Assembly (NCBI GenBank): GCA_963715445.1
Contig: OY970240.1
Location: 1,922,001 to 1,986,000 of the forward strand
DNA length: 64,000 nt
From: JAAYBF01 sp963715445
GTDB lineage: Bacteria; Actinomycetota; Thermoleophilia; Solirubrobacterales; Thermoleophilaceae
Direction of reading: 5' to 3'
Below are positions 7,545 through 18,079 of this stretch, one piece after another. The notes under the pieces are model-generated. The model made no database searches. It saw only the letters and a program-made list of their open reading frames with translations, and had not been told where the DNA came from. Each line of letters starts with the position of its first letter. Positions within the stretch are counted from its first letter, which is position 1. A program made the position numbers and the translations under genes.

Positions 7545-8482
7545 GGCGAGTCATGCTGGCAGATTCGCTCAACGCTGGATCAGCGCTCGCTCGGCAAGGC
7601 GCTGCGCGAGCGCGAAGGAGTGGCGATCGAGGCGGGAGACGGTGTCGCAGGCCATGTGGCGGCAGGGCTCGCCGGCCGCGCCCACACCGAGCTTCGCGGC
7701 GGGCAGGCCGAGCAGCTCGAACTCGCGGTGATCGGAGTTGCCGGTTCCCTCGTCGCGCACCCAGAAGGCGGGAGTCTCGACACGGCGGCCGGCTCTGAGT
7801 AGCGCTTCCTCCACGCGAGGGCGCGGCGAGCTCGCGGGCGAGCGCAACCAGAACGGCCGGTCGCGGCCGACCTCGTCGAGCGAGAGGGCGAAGCGCAGCC
7901 GTCGCTTCCCTCCGCGATTGTGCACGCGACGCGCCAGTGCGAGCGCGCCGAGGTGGTCCGGCGAGCCGGTGTAGATGCGCTCCTCGGCCCCGGTTGCGAC
8001 TAGCCACACGTCGCAGCGGGGGCGCAGGCGCCGCAGCCTTCGCGAGATGGCGACGACCGCTCCCACGCCCGAGGCGTTGTCGTTGGCGCCCGGGCCGGGC
8101 GCGGTGGTGTCGGTGTGGGCCATGACCACGTGCAGGCAGTCGCGCGGGGTGGCGAGCACGCCGATGACGTTCCGCGAGCTCCCCTTGCCGGGAACCGGGA
8201 AGCCCTGCACCTCCACGCGCAGCCCCGAGCGCCTGAAGGCACCCGCCACGAGCTCGTGAGCCTGCCTCTCCGCGCTGCTCCCCGCGGGACGCGGACCGAG
8301 CGTGGCGATGCGGCGTGCGAACTTCAGGGCGTCGGTGCCGCGGGTCTGGGGAAGCGCTGCGGCGCGGGCCACCATTGCAGGCCCGGCGGGGGCGCTCGCG
8401 CCGGCCGCCACCGCGGGCTCGACTGGGGCGCTCGTCCCGGCCACTCCGGGGATGGAGCAGAGCAGGCAGGCGAGCAGGGCGC

Positions 8483-10435
<1,953 letters not shown>

Positions 10436-10454
10436 CGAGGCCAGGCTATCCGCC

Positions 10455-11885
10455 TCAGGCGCGGAGCTCGGCCCGGCGCGTCTTCCCGCTCGAGGTCTTG
10501 GGAAGAGAATCCGCGAACTCGATCATGCGCGGGTACTTGTAGGGCGCGGTCCGCTGCTTGACGTGATCCTGGAGCTCCCGGGCCAGCTCCGGCGAGCTGG
10601 CATGCCCATCGCCCAGCACCACCACCGCGCGGACGATCTGGCCGCGCTCCTCGTCGGGCTCGGCCACCGCGGCGGCATCGGCGACGGCCGGGTGAGAGAT
10701 CAGGGCGGACTCCACCTCGAAGGGGCCGATCCGATACCCGGCGGAGATGATCACGTCGTCGATCCGCCCCTCGAACCAGAGATGGCCGTCGCCATCCTCG
10801 CGGACCCGGTCGCCGGTGCGCCAGACGTCCGTTGGGCCGTCGATGAAGAAGGTCGGCACGGTGCTCGGGTCCACGCACAGCTCTCCGGTGCCGTCGGCGT
10901 CCGGCTCGTCGATCCAGGCGCGGATTCCCGGCAGCGGCCTGCCCATGGCTCCGGGGCGCACCGGCTCGCCGAGCGGCATGCCGGTCAGCGCCCCGGTCTC
11001 CGTCTGTCCGTAGCCGTCGTGGATCGAGACGCCGACCTCGTCCTGCCAGCGCTCGACGATCTCGGGGTTCAGCGGCTCTCCGGCGGCCACCGCGTGGCGC
11101 AGTGAGGGGAGCCGCCGCAGCGTGGTGCGCTTGGCGATTGCCCGGTACTCGGTCGGAGCCATGCAGAGCACGTTCACGCCCTCGCGCTCGATCACGTCGA
11201 GGCGCTCGTCGGGGTCGAAGCGCGCGTCCTGCAGGAGGGCGGCGGCCCCGCGCAGCCAGGGCGCGACGAACACGTTGCGCGCGGACTTGGACCAGCCGCT
11301 GGCGGCCGTGCACCAGGCCAGCTCGCCCTCGCGCGCGCCGAACCAGTGCTCGGCCTGGAGGCGCTGGCCGGGGAAGTTGCGCTGCCCGTGGCGGATCGCC
11401 TTCGGCTCTCCGGAGGTGCCGGAGGTGAAGACGATCAGCGCCGGGTCGTCCGGCGCGAGCTCGATGGCGGGAGCGGGGGCGCTCTCGTAGATCCGCTCGT
11501 CGGGGACCACGAGCAGCTCCCCGGAGAAGCCGGCTGCCCTCACGGCGTCCTCGTTGCGCTCGTCGGTGAGGACGGCCAGCGGCTCGACCACGTCCATCCT
11601 CGCGCGCAGGTCGGTGGGGCGCAGCTGCTCCGTGCAGGGCAGCGCCACCGCTCCGATGCGCAGGCAGGCGAGCATGGCGTGAACCCACTCGGGCCGGTTC
11701 CCGATCACGGTCATGACCACGTCTCCACGCCGCACGCCGCGGCGAGCGAGCGTGCCCGCCAGGCGCGCCGACCGATCCGCGACCTCGCCGAAGGTGGCGA
11801 CATCTCGCGAGCCGTCCCTGCCGATGGCCACCAGCGCGGCTCGCGAGGGCGGGGCGGCGTCCACCACGTCTCGCGTGAAGTTCAC
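10455..11885 (-). CDS. AMP-forming acyl-CoA synthetase
   Basis: A 476-residue ANL-superfamily adenylating enzyme that activates a carboxylic acid as acyl-AMP and then acyl-CoA. Motifs: P-loop-like IVFTSGTSGEPKAIRHG near residue 152, the DGYGQTETGALTG motif near 285, WRTGDRVREDGDGHLWFEGR near 358, the hinge GRIDDVIISAGYRIGPFEVE near 377 and the catalytic C-terminal Lys in LPKTSSGKTRR. The short size and sequence resemble medium-chain/ACSM-type ligases, but the substrate cannot be read. The GTG start overlaps the TetR stop (GTGA), so TetR and synthetase form an operon and the regulator probably controls it, perhaps sensing an acyl-CoA. Confidence 0.92.
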   Translation of the reverse strand: MNFTRDVVDAAPPSRAALVAIGRDGSRDVATFGEVADRSARLAGTLARRGVRRGDVVMTVIGNRPEWVHAMLACLRIGAVALPCTEQLRPTDLRARMDVVEPLAVLTDERNEDAVRAAGFSGELLVVPDERIYESAPAPAIELAPDDPALIVFTSGTSGEPKAIRHGQRNFPGQRLQAEHWFGAREGELAWCTAASGWSKSARNVFVAPWLRGAAALLQDARFDPDERLDVIEREGVNVLCMAPTEYRAIAKRTTLRRLPSLRHAVAAGEPLNPEIVERWQDEVGVSIHDGYGQTETGALTGMPLGEPVRPGAMGRPLPGIRAWIDEPDADGTGELCVDPSTVPTFFIDGPTDVWRTGDRVREDGDGHLWFEGRIDDVIISAGYRIGPFEVESALISHPAVADAAAVAEPDEERGQIVRAVVVLGDGHASSPELARELQDHVKQRTAPYKYPRMIEFADSLPKTSSGKTRRAELRA

Positions 11886-12544
11886 CCGGGCTCGATCTCG
11901 TCAGCCCGGGAGCGGCGCCCGCCGCTGGGCAGGCGGCTCAGCCCGAGCCAGCTGAAGTCCATCGCGATCCGCACGAGCTGCTCGCGCGTGACCTCGGGAT
12001 GGTCGACCCACCAGTTGGCGGCGCCCTGCGTGGCGCCCACCACCAGCTGGGCGATGACCTCGATGGTCAGCTCGAAGTCCGGCTCGTCCTCGAGCGACAT
12101 GGCCGAGGGGTCCTCGGCGATCAGGGTGGCCACGAGCCCCGTGATCTGGGCGACCATCCGCTCCAGGACCGCGGCAGCCTCGGCATCGACCGCTTCGCCG
12201 AAGAGGATGCGCCACGCCCCCCGATCGTCCTCCGCGAACTTCAGGAAGGCGTCGAGCCCCGCCTCGAGCCGGGCCGGAGCCGACGGCCCGGGCTTGGCTG
12301 CGGTGGCGATCCGCTCAAACAGCCGCTGCGCGTAGAAGTCGATCAGGGAGAGGTGCAGCTCCCGCTTGGACTCGAAGTGCTCGTGGACGAGAACCTTGGA
12401 GATCCCCGCCGCCTGCGCGATCTCATCGATCGAGGCGGCGTGGTAGCCGCGCTCGGAGAAGACCTCGAGGGCCGAGTCGAGGATCTCCGATCGCCGCTGC
12501 TCGATGCTCAGGCGGCGCCGGGGAGCGGGGGGAGAGGTCGGCAC
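11882..12544 (-). CDS. TetR-family transcriptional regulator
   Basis: About 220 residues. The N-terminal HTH is typical: RRSEILDSALEVFSERGYHA, then IDEIAQAAGISKVLVHEHFES near residues 35-60. The rest is a helical ligand-binding domain with no motif that names the ligand. The GTG at 12544 is preferred because AGAATC is 6 nt upstream, as in other leaderless genes here; a longer form starting at GTG 12586 is possible. The gene overlaps the acyl-CoA synthetase by 4 nt (GTGA), so it probably represses this two-gene fatty-acid/CoA operon. It is divergent from the riboswitch-controlled NlpC/P60-like gene. Confidence 0.88.
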   Translation of the reverse strand: MPTSPPAPRRRLSIEQRRSEILDSALEVFSERGYHAASIDEIAQAAGISKVLVHEHFESKRELHLSLIDFYAQRLFERIATAAKPGPSAPARLEAGLDAFLKFAEDDRGAWRILFGEAVDAEAAAVLERMVAQITGLVATLIAEDPSAMSLEDEPDFELTIEVIAQLVVGATQGAANWWVDHPEVTREQLVRIAMDFSWLGLSRLPSGGRRSRADEIEPG

Positions 12545-12667
12545 GACTTCGATTCTGGCGCAACGGGGCGTGTCACGCCCGACCACCCGTTAGTTCCAAT
12601 TGTCACAAAATAGGGAGGTATTCATAAGGTTTCGCGGAACCCCGCCGATATATCTGGTAGCTTGCTC

Positions 12668-12796
12668 CAACGCCGAATCCGCAGATAAGCGGAACGGGGG
12701 AACCAAGGTGGAAAGTCCACTGGGGCGAACTCCTCCCACATGGGGGAGCGCGCAGCTCTTTCAGCGCGAGCCCGACAGCTAACCCCGTAGGCGTCG
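12668..12796 (+). promoter_or_regulatory. c-di-AMP riboswitch (ydaO/yuaA class), copy 2
   Basis: This copy fits the class consensus closely: CAACGCCGAATCC at the 5' side (12668-12680), CGGGGGAACCAA (about 12693-12704), CTGGGGCGAACTCC, a variable hairpin, the CTCTTTCAG hairpin, then GCCCGACAGCTAACCCCGTAGGC with P1 closed by GGCGTCG (12790-12796). It controls the NlpC/P60-like gene starting at 12806. The AT-rich stretch 12590-12660 just upstream probably contains the promoter. c-di-AMP control of peptidoglycan hydrolases, such as Streptomyces RpfA, is known. Confidence 0.93.
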
Positions 12797-12805
12797 AAAG
12801 AGTTT

Positions 12806-13393
12806 GTGTCAATTCGCCCTGGACACTCGACCCTAAGCGCGCTCTGCGCGTGCTTTCTGACGGCCTTGGCCGTCCCAGCTTCGGGCGCCGCGGCACCCGC
12901 GGGTGAGATGGGCGGTGCTGTTTACGTACCCCCGCCACCGCCGGCCAAACGCGCCCAGATCGTCGATGGGATCGCCATTCCGCCGAAGAGCGCTCCGAAG
13001 CGCGTCAAGAACGCCATCGCCGCTGCCAACCGGATCGTCAAGAAGCCTTACGTCTACGGCGGTGGGCACAAGCCCTTCCAGCGCATCTGGCGCAAGCTCG
13101 ACAGGGGCTACGACTGCTCCGGGACGGTCAGCCACGCCCTCTACGGCGGGCGCTTCCTGAGCAGCCCGCTCGATTCCTCGAGCTTCATGTCGTGGGGCGA
13201 TCGCGGCAAGGGCCGCTGGATCACCGTCTACACGAACCCCGGCCACGCTTACGTCGTGATCGCTGGGCTGCGTCTCGACACCTCCACCGGAGGCCGCTCC
13301 TCCGAGGAGGACGGCACCGGCGACGGTCCCCGCTGGCGGCAGTACAGCCGCTCGCCGCGCGGGTTCAGGGCTCGCCACCCCTCCAACTACTGA
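12806..13393 (+). CDS. Secreted NlpC/P60-like cell-wall protein under c-di-AMP riboswitch control
   Basis: A 195-residue exported protein. The N-terminus (LSALCACFLTALAVPASGAAA) is a signal peptide. The mature part has the NlpC/P60 architecture: a helix ending in KPYVYGGGHK, the catalytic-Cys motif YDCSGTVSHALYGG near residue 105, then GHAYVVIAGLRLDTS with the conserved His near residue 147. The enzyme would cleave peptide stems of peptidoglycan; this compact form (no SH3 or LysM domain) is common in Thermoleophilia-like genomes. The GTG start lies 9 nt after the riboswitch P1 stem, with GAAAGAG as a weak ribosome site. Expression should fall when c-di-AMP is high, as for known members. Confidence 0.85.
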   Translation: MSIRPGHSTLSALCACFLTALAVPASGAAAPAGEMGGAVYVPPPPPAKRAQIVDGIAIPPKSAPKRVKNAIAAANRIVKKPYVYGGGHKPFQRIWRKLDRGYDCSGTVSHALYGGRFLSSPLDSSSFMSWGDRGKGRWITVYTNPGHAYVVIAGLRLDTSTGGRSSEEDGTGDGPRWRQYSRSPRGFRARHPSNY

Positions 13394-13405
13394 GGACGGC
13401 GAACT

Positions 13406-13424
13406 CGCGGCGCCCGGCGCCGCG
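13406..13424 (+). terminator. GC-rich hairpin after the NlpC/P60-like gene
   Basis: A perfect 9-bp palindrome, CGCGGCGCC-C-GGCGCCGCG, begins 12 nt after the stop. A second short palindrome CTCCGATCGGAG follows at 13442-13453. There is no T run, so this is a terminator-like 3' end structure rather than a classic intrinsic terminator. Confidence 0.5.
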
Positions 13425-13532
13425 CGGATCGCCCGGAAGCGCTCCGATCGGAGGGGCGCAGGCACGCCCGAGGCCTTATCCTCCGGCGCAGACTTCGACT
13501 CACGAATCAACCGACGGGAGCCCCGAGCGCAC

Positions 13533-14747
13533 ATGGCCGTAGCCACTTCCCCCCTGATCGACAAGACCGACGAGCAGAAGGCGATCACCGACATGGTGCG
13601 CCAGTTCGCGGACGAGCAGATCCTCCCCAACGCCGAGCACTACGACCACGGCGACGAGTTCCCGGAGCCGATCGTCGAGCAGATGAAGGAGCTCGGCCTG
13701 TTCGGGACCACGATTCCCGAGGAGTACGGCGGGATGGGTCTGGACCTGACGACCTACGCGATGATCGTCGAGGAGCTCTCGCGAGGCTGGATCTCGATCT
13801 CGGGGATCATCAACACACACTTCATCGGCTCCTACCTGCTGATGAAGTTCGGCAGCGAGGAGCAGAAGCAGAAGTACCTCCCGCGCATGGCCACCGGTGA
13901 GATCCGCGCCGCGTTCTCGCTCTCCGAGCCGGAGCTCGGCTCGGACGTCCAGGCGATCAAGACGGCCGCCAAGAAGACCGCCGATGGCGACTACGAGATC
14001 AACGGCCAGAAGATGTGGGTCACGAACGGGCTCAGGGCCGCGCTGGTCTTCACCCTCGTCAAGACCGACCCCGAGGCGGACCCCCGTCACCGGGGCATGA
14101 CCTGCTTCATCGCCGAGAAGGAGCCGGGCGTCTCGGAGAACACCGGCGAGTACGCCGGCTTCACCGTCCCGCCGCAGCTCAAGAAGATGGGCTACAAGGG
14201 CGTCGAGTCCACCGAGCTGGTCTTCGACGGCTACCGCTGCCCTGCGGAGAACATCCTCGGGGGCGAGGAGGCCGGGCTCAACAAGGGCTTCTCGCAGATG
14301 ATGGATGCGCTCGAGGTCGGCCGGGTCAATGTGGCCGCTCGCGGCGTGGGCATCGCCCAGCGCGCCCTCGAGCTGGCGCTGCGCTACTCGCAGGAGCGCA
14401 AGACGTTCGGCCGCCCGATCGCCCAGCACCAGGCGATCCAGTTCAAGCTCGCCGACATGGCGACCCAGGTGGACGCCGCGCGGCTGCTGACGATCCGCGC
14501 CGCGCGCCTCAAGGACGCCGGTGAGCGCTCCGACCTCGAAGCGGGCATGGCGAAGCTGTTCGCCTCTGAGGCCGGCCGCTTCTGCGTGGAGGAGTCATTC
14601 CGGATCCACGGTGGCTACGGCTACTCGAAGGAGTACGAGATCGAGCGGCTCTACCGCGACGCTCCGCTGCTCCTGATCGGCGAGGGCACTTCCGAGATCC
14701 AGCGCATGGTGATCGGCAAGAAGCTGCTCGAGCGCCACAAGATCTAG
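13533..14747 (+). CDS. Acyl-CoA dehydrogenase, probable (2S)-methylsuccinyl-CoA dehydrogenase of the EMC pathway
   Basis: A 404-residue FAD enzyme with the ACAD fold: YGGMGLDLTTYAMIVEELSRG, a FAD motif AFSLSEPELGSDV near 127-139, INGQKMWVTNG near 155, EVGRVNVAARGVGIAQ near 265 and the C-terminal IHGGYGYSKEYEIERLYRDA with catalytic-Glu region GEGTSEIQRMV. The segment SISGIINTHFIGSYLL and overall pattern are like the ~400-residue dehydrogenases found in actinobacterial crotonyl-CoA carboxylase clusters, which oxidise methylsuccinyl-CoA to mesaconyl-CoA. The other EMC genes of the window support this, but a general branched-chain acyl-CoA dehydrogenase cannot be excluded. Its stop overlaps the convergent pabC stop in a shared CTAG (14744-14747). 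Confidence 0.85.
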   Translation: MAVATSPLIDKTDEQKAITDMVRQFADEQILPNAEHYDHGDEFPEPIVEQMKELGLFGTTIPEEYGGMGLDLTTYAMIVEELSRGWISISGIINTHFIGSYLLMKFGSEEQKQKYLPRMATGEIRAAFSLSEPELGSDVQAIKTAAKKTADGDYEINGQKMWVTNGLRAALVFTLVKTDPEADPRHRGMTCFIAEKEPGVSENTGEYAGFTVPPQLKKMGYKGVESTELVFDGYRCPAENILGGEEAGLNKGFSQMMDALEVGRVNVAARGVGIAQRALELALRYSQERKTFGRPIAQHQAIQFKLADMATQVDAARLLTIRAARLKDAGERSDLEAGMAKLFASEAGRFCVEESFRIHGGYGYSKEYEIERLYRDAPLLLIGEGTSEIQRMVIGKKLLERHKI

Positions 14748-15541
14748 ACAGCAAGCCACCGCTCTCGCAGCACCGCGGCAATCCGGGCCGTAACCGGGTT
14801 GTCGCGGCTGTCTGTGCGCTCGACGCCGTCGATCGACGTGACCGGTTCGAGGCCCCGCAGCGAGCCGGTAAGGAACACCTCGTCGGCGCTCTGCAGGTCG
14901 GGGACCGAGAGTTGCGCTTCGCGCTCGGTGATGCCGAGCTGGTGAGCGATCTCGAGTATCCGGCCCCGGGCGATACCCGGCAGGATCCGGCCGTCCGCCG
15001 GGGGGGTGAGCAGGACGCCCTCCCGGATCGCGAAGACGTTGGCGCGCTCCGTCTCGAGAACCGTGCCGTCGGAATCGACGATCAGCGGTTGCGCACCGTC
15101 CAGCTCGGCGGCCGCCGATTCGATCAGCCGGCGGTCTGCCCACTTGTGCCTGCCAAGGCCTCGGGGGACCTCTATGGAGGCGAGCCTCGCTCCCTGCTCG
15201 AGTGGAGGGAAGGAGACGCTTGGATCGAGAGCCTCGGCGGAGGCCGCGAGATCGAGCGTCCCGTCGCTCGCGGTGGCGAGTGTCAGACGCAGCCGTCCGC
15301 GTAGGAGATCGTGCGCCTCGCCCTGGGCGAGGGCGCGCGCCGGGCCATGGGTCCGAGCGGCGGCGGGATCGCCGAAGAGCTCGCGCGCGCTGGCGTGGAG
15401 GCGTGCCAGATGGGCGTCCAGCTCGACTGGGCGACCGCCCACGATCATGAGGGTCTCGAAGATGCCTCGCTGGGGATCGGGGCGGGGGAGGTGGGCGGTG
15501 GAGAGCGGGCTGTCGACCGTCACAGCCTGCGAGGATCGCAT
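14744..15541 (-). CDS. pabC: Aminodeoxychorismate lyase (class IV PLP enzyme)
   Basis: A 265-residue fold-type IV PLP protein. It opens with DPQRGIFETLMIVGGRPVE, has the catalytic Lys in RHKWADRRLIE near residue 135, LIVDSDGTVLETERANVFAI near 165 and the PPADGRILPGIARGRI phosphate-binding segment near 193. It would split 4-amino-4-deoxychorismate into p-aminobenzoate and pyruvate for folate synthesis. The assignment over D-amino-acid or branched-chain aminotransferase rests on the neighbouring divergent pabA-pabB genes. ATG 15541 is taken because a longer start would cross the pabA start. It is convergent with the acyl-CoA dehydrogenase and shares 4 nt with it. Confidence 0.87.
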   Translation of the reverse strand: MRSSQAVTVDSPLSTAHLPRPDPQRGIFETLMIVGGRPVELDAHLARLHASARELFGDPAAARTHGPARALAQGEAHDLLRGRLRLTLATASDGTLDLAASAEALDPSVSFPPLEQGARLASIEVPRGLGRHKWADRRLIESAAAELDGAQPLIVDSDGTVLETERANVFAIREGVLLTPPADGRILPGIARGRILEIAHQLGITEREAQLSVPDLQSADEVFLTGSLRGLEPVTSIDGVERTDSRDNPVTARIAAVLRERWLAV

Positions 15542-15557
15542 GCTGCGGGGCTCTGAG

Positions 15558-16154
15558 ATGAAGACGCTGCTGATCGACAACTACGACTCCTTCACTTACA
15601 ACCTCTTCCAGCTTCTGGGCGAGGTCAATGGCGAGGAGCCGGAGGTCGTCCGCAACGACGAGGAGAAGTGGCCGGAACTGGCGCGGCGGGAGTTCGACAA
15701 CGTCGTGGTCTCACCCGGCCCGGGTCGGCCGGACGTCCCAGCCGACTTCGGTGTCTGCGCGGAGGCGATCCTGCGCACGGAGCGACCGCTCCTCGGTGTC
15801 TGCCTCGGCCACCAGGGGCTTTGCTGGGCCTTCGGCGGACGCGTGGTCCATGCGCCCGAGGCCGTTCACGGACGGGTCAGCGCCGTCGTCCACGGGAAGT
15901 CCCCGTTGTTCGCCGGGATCCCGCGCGAGTTCCAAGCAGTCCGCTATCACTCGCTCTGCGTGGATCGCGCGCTGCCGGACGAGCTCGCCCCCTTGGCTTG
16001 GACAAGCGACGGCGTGTTGATGGCTGTGGCCCACCGCATGCGTCCGCTCTGGGGCGTTCAGTTCCACCCGGAATCGATCTCGACCGAGCACGGGCGACGG
16101 CTGCTCGCGAACTTCCGCGATCTCACCGAGCGCTGGGACAAGCCCGGTGGTTGA
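15558..16154 (+). CDS. pabA: Aminodeoxychorismate synthase glutaminase subunit
   Basis: A 198-residue class I glutamine amidotransferase. It begins MKTLLIDNYDSFTYNLFQLL, the classic TrpG/PabA start, then VSPGPGRPDVPADFG near 50, the catalytic Cys in LLGVCLGHQGLCWAFGG near 80, RYHSLCV near 133 and the catalytic His-Glu in GVQFHPESI near 172. It supplies ammonia to PabB. Its stop lies inside the pabB start region (8-nt overlap), so the subunits are translationally coupled. It is divergent from pabC. Confidence 0.93.
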   Translation: MKTLLIDNYDSFTYNLFQLLGEVNGEEPEVVRNDEEKWPELARREFDNVVVSPGPGRPDVPADFGVCAEAILRTERPLLGVCLGHQGLCWAFGGRVVHAPEAVHGRVSAVVHGKSPLFAGIPREFQAVRYHSLCVDRALPDELAPLAWTSDGVLMAVAHRMRPLWGVQFHPESISTEHGRRLLANFRDLTERWDKPGG

Positions 16155-17655
16155 CCTGCCGCCGAGCTTGGAGCTGCGCGTGGAGCGGCTGGACGCGCTC
16201 ACAGATCCAGAGTGGGTGTTCGCCGACCTCTACGGCGAGAGCGCCAACGCCTTCTGGCTCGACAGCAGCAAGCGCGACGAGCGCTCGCGCTTCTCGTTCA
16301 TGGGTGACGATGACGGACCCCTCGCCGCCGTCGTCACCTACGACGTCGCGACCCGCACGGTGACGGTCGTCCGTGGCGGACGGACGGAGACCACCCACCA
16401 GACGATCTTCGACTATCTCCGGAGCGAGACGGCGCGCCTGCGAGAGCTCGAGGCGGACCTCCCGTTCGACTTCGACTGCGGCTTTGCCGGCTACCTCGGC
16501 TATGAGCTCAAGGCGGACTGCGGTGGGGAGGCCGCCTACGCGGCGCCGAGCGCGGATGCGGCCTTCGTGTTCGCCGATCGGATGATCGCCTTCGATCACG
16601 AAGAGCGGCGGACCTACCTGATCTGCCTGACCGACACTGACGGGAAGGCCGCATCCGAGCAGTGGATTGAGGCCACGGCCGGAAGGCTGCTCGCGCTCGC
16701 CGAGGCTGAGGAGGAGGCTTCGACCCACGCGTCGCCGGCCGGTGGGGCCGCGGCTTCACCCGGTCATGTGCCGGACCGTGAGCGGGTCGCCTTCCGCCTT
16801 GCCCGCTCACGCGATCGCTACCTGGAGGACATCGCGGTCTGCAAGCAGCGGCTGCTCGACGGTGAGACCTACGAGGTCTGCTTGACGAACCAGATCGTCG
16901 CGGACATGGACCCTGCTCCCGATCCGCTGACCCTCTACCGCACGCTCCGGCGCGTCAACCCGGCGCCCTTCGCCGCGTTCCTGCGCTTCGGGGACATGGC
17001 CGTGCTCAGCTCGTCGCCGGAGCGGCTGCTGCGCGTCGGGCGCGATCGCTGGGCGGAGGCCAGGCCGATCAAGGGCACGGCTCGCCGTGGCGCGACGCCG
17101 GCGGAGGACGTCCGGCTCGCCGAGCAGCTCCGCAGCAGTGAGAAGAACCGGGCCGAGAACCTGATGATCACCGACCTCCTGCGCAACGACCTCGGCCGCG
17201 TCTCCCAGATCGGGACGGTGCACGTCCCTCACCTGATGCAGGTGGAGACCTACGAGACGGTGCATCAGCTCGTATCGACGGTCCGCGGCCTGCTGCGCCC
17301 CGGTGTGGAAGCGCCGGACGCCGTCCGTGCCTGCTTTCCCCCGGGCTCGATGACCGGCGCGCCGAAGCAGCGCACGATGACGATCATCGACTCGCTGGAG
17401 CAGGCGCCCCGTGGCGTCTACTCGGGCGCGGTCGGCTATTTCGGCGTCGGGGGCGCCTGCGACCTCAGCGTCGTCATCCGCACGATCGTGATCGAAGGCG
17501 GGAGCACATCGATCGGCGTCGGTGGCGCGATCGTGATCCAGTCGGATCCGGAGGAGGAGTTCGACGAAGCGCTGCTCAAGGGGGCGGCTCCGATGCGGGC
17601 GATCGAGCCGAGGGCGGATGAGTCTGCCCTCGCCCGCGTACTAGACTCGAAGTGA
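16147..17655 (+). CDS. pabB: Aminodeoxychorismate synthase component I
   Basis: A 502-residue chorismate-binding enzyme that converts chorismate and ammonia to aminodeoxychorismate. The N-terminal domain has the FDCGFAGYLGYELKADCG motif; the C-terminal catalytic domain has LSSSPERLLRVGRDR, RPIKGTARRGATPAEDVRLA, LMITDLLRNDLGRVSQIG, CFPPGSMTGAPKQRTM and GVGGAIVIQSDPEEEF. The PIKGT motif with Lys is the hallmark of PabB, where anthranilate synthase TrpE has PIAGT; this makes the pABA assignment firm. The start is GTG, overlapping pabA by 8 nt. Confidence 0.95.
   Translation: MVDLPPSLELRVERLDALTDPEWVFADLYGESANAFWLDSSKRDERSRFSFMGDDDGPLAAVVTYDVATRTVTVVRGGRTETTHQTIFDYLRSETARLRELEADLPFDFDCGFAGYLGYELKADCGGEAAYAAPSADAAFVFADRMIAFDHEERRTYLICLTDTDGKAASEQWIEATAGRLLALAEAEEEASTHASPAGGAAASPGHVPDRERVAFRLARSRDRYLEDIAVCKQRLLDGETYEVCLTNQIVADMDPAPDPLTLYRTLRRVNPAPFAAFLRFGDMAVLSSSPERLLRVGRDRWAEARPIKGTARRGATPAEDVRLAEQLRSSEKNRAENLMITDLLRNDLGRVSQIGTVHVPHLMQVETYETVHQLVSTVRGLLRPGVEAPDAVRACFPPGSMTGAPKQRTMTIIDSLEQAPRGVYSGAVGYFGVGGACDLSVVIRTIVIEGGSTSIGVGGAIVIQSDPEEEFDEALLKGAAPMRAIEPRADESALARVLDSK
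17642..17647 (+). promoter_or_regulatory. -10 box of a leaderless promoter (TAGACT)
   Basis: TAGACT lies inside the last codons of pabB, 8 nt before the ATG at 17656. The same hexamer and spacing recur before the gene at 19696, which makes chance less likely. Confidence 0.5.
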
Positions 17656-18012
17656 ATGTCCGCGACTGAGACCAAAGCCCTGATCGCGACTGCCGTCGAG
17701 CAGTTGGGCAATGAGCTCCCGGCCCTCAAGCAGCTGAAGCTCGTCGTGCGTCTCGAGCTTCCGAGCCGCGGCCCCGACGCCCCGATCTGGCGCGTGGAGG
17801 TTCCGGGCCCGAAGGTCGATCGCGATCCTGCCGGCGACGCCCGTCTCAACGTGACGGTGCAGCGCCAGCAGTTCAACGCCCTCGCCGAGGAGGGCACTTT
17901 GCGCCAGTGGGCGCGAGCCCACGAGCAGGGCCATGTGAAGGTCACCGGCGACAGCGCCGTGGTCAAGCTGCTCGCAAACGTGATCGAGCGTCAGCTCGCC
18001 CGCGCGCGGTAG
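17656..18012 (+). CDS. Small SCP2-like (sterol-carrier-fold) conserved protein
   Basis: A 118-residue soluble protein. The second half (LNVTVQRQQFNALAEEGTLR, then HEQGHVKVTGDSAVVKLLANVIERQ) has the SCP2 pattern: a beta strand, a helix, then a Gly-rich G-x-hydrophobic-x-hydrophobic-x-G-D turn and a final helix. SCP2-fold proteins bind hydrophobic ligands. The match is by pattern only. It starts directly after pabB but has its own candidate leaderless promoter (TAGACT at 17642-17647). No signal peptide or membrane segment. Confidence 0.65.
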   Translation: MSATETKALIATAVEQLGNELPALKQLKLVVRLELPSRGPDAPIWRVEVPGPKVDRDPAGDARLNVTVQRQQFNALAEEGTLRQWARAHEQGHVKVTGDSAVVKLLANVIERQLARAR

Positions 18013-18079
18013 CTCTGCCGCGTCAACCGGCGGAGTAGCGCCTCATCGGCCTGTCGGGCCGGTTAGGCTGGGGAATTCG

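Noticed and set aside
16147..17655. Anthranilate synthase component I (trpE)
   Set aside because: The PIKGT motif with Lys marks PabB; TrpE has PIAGT.
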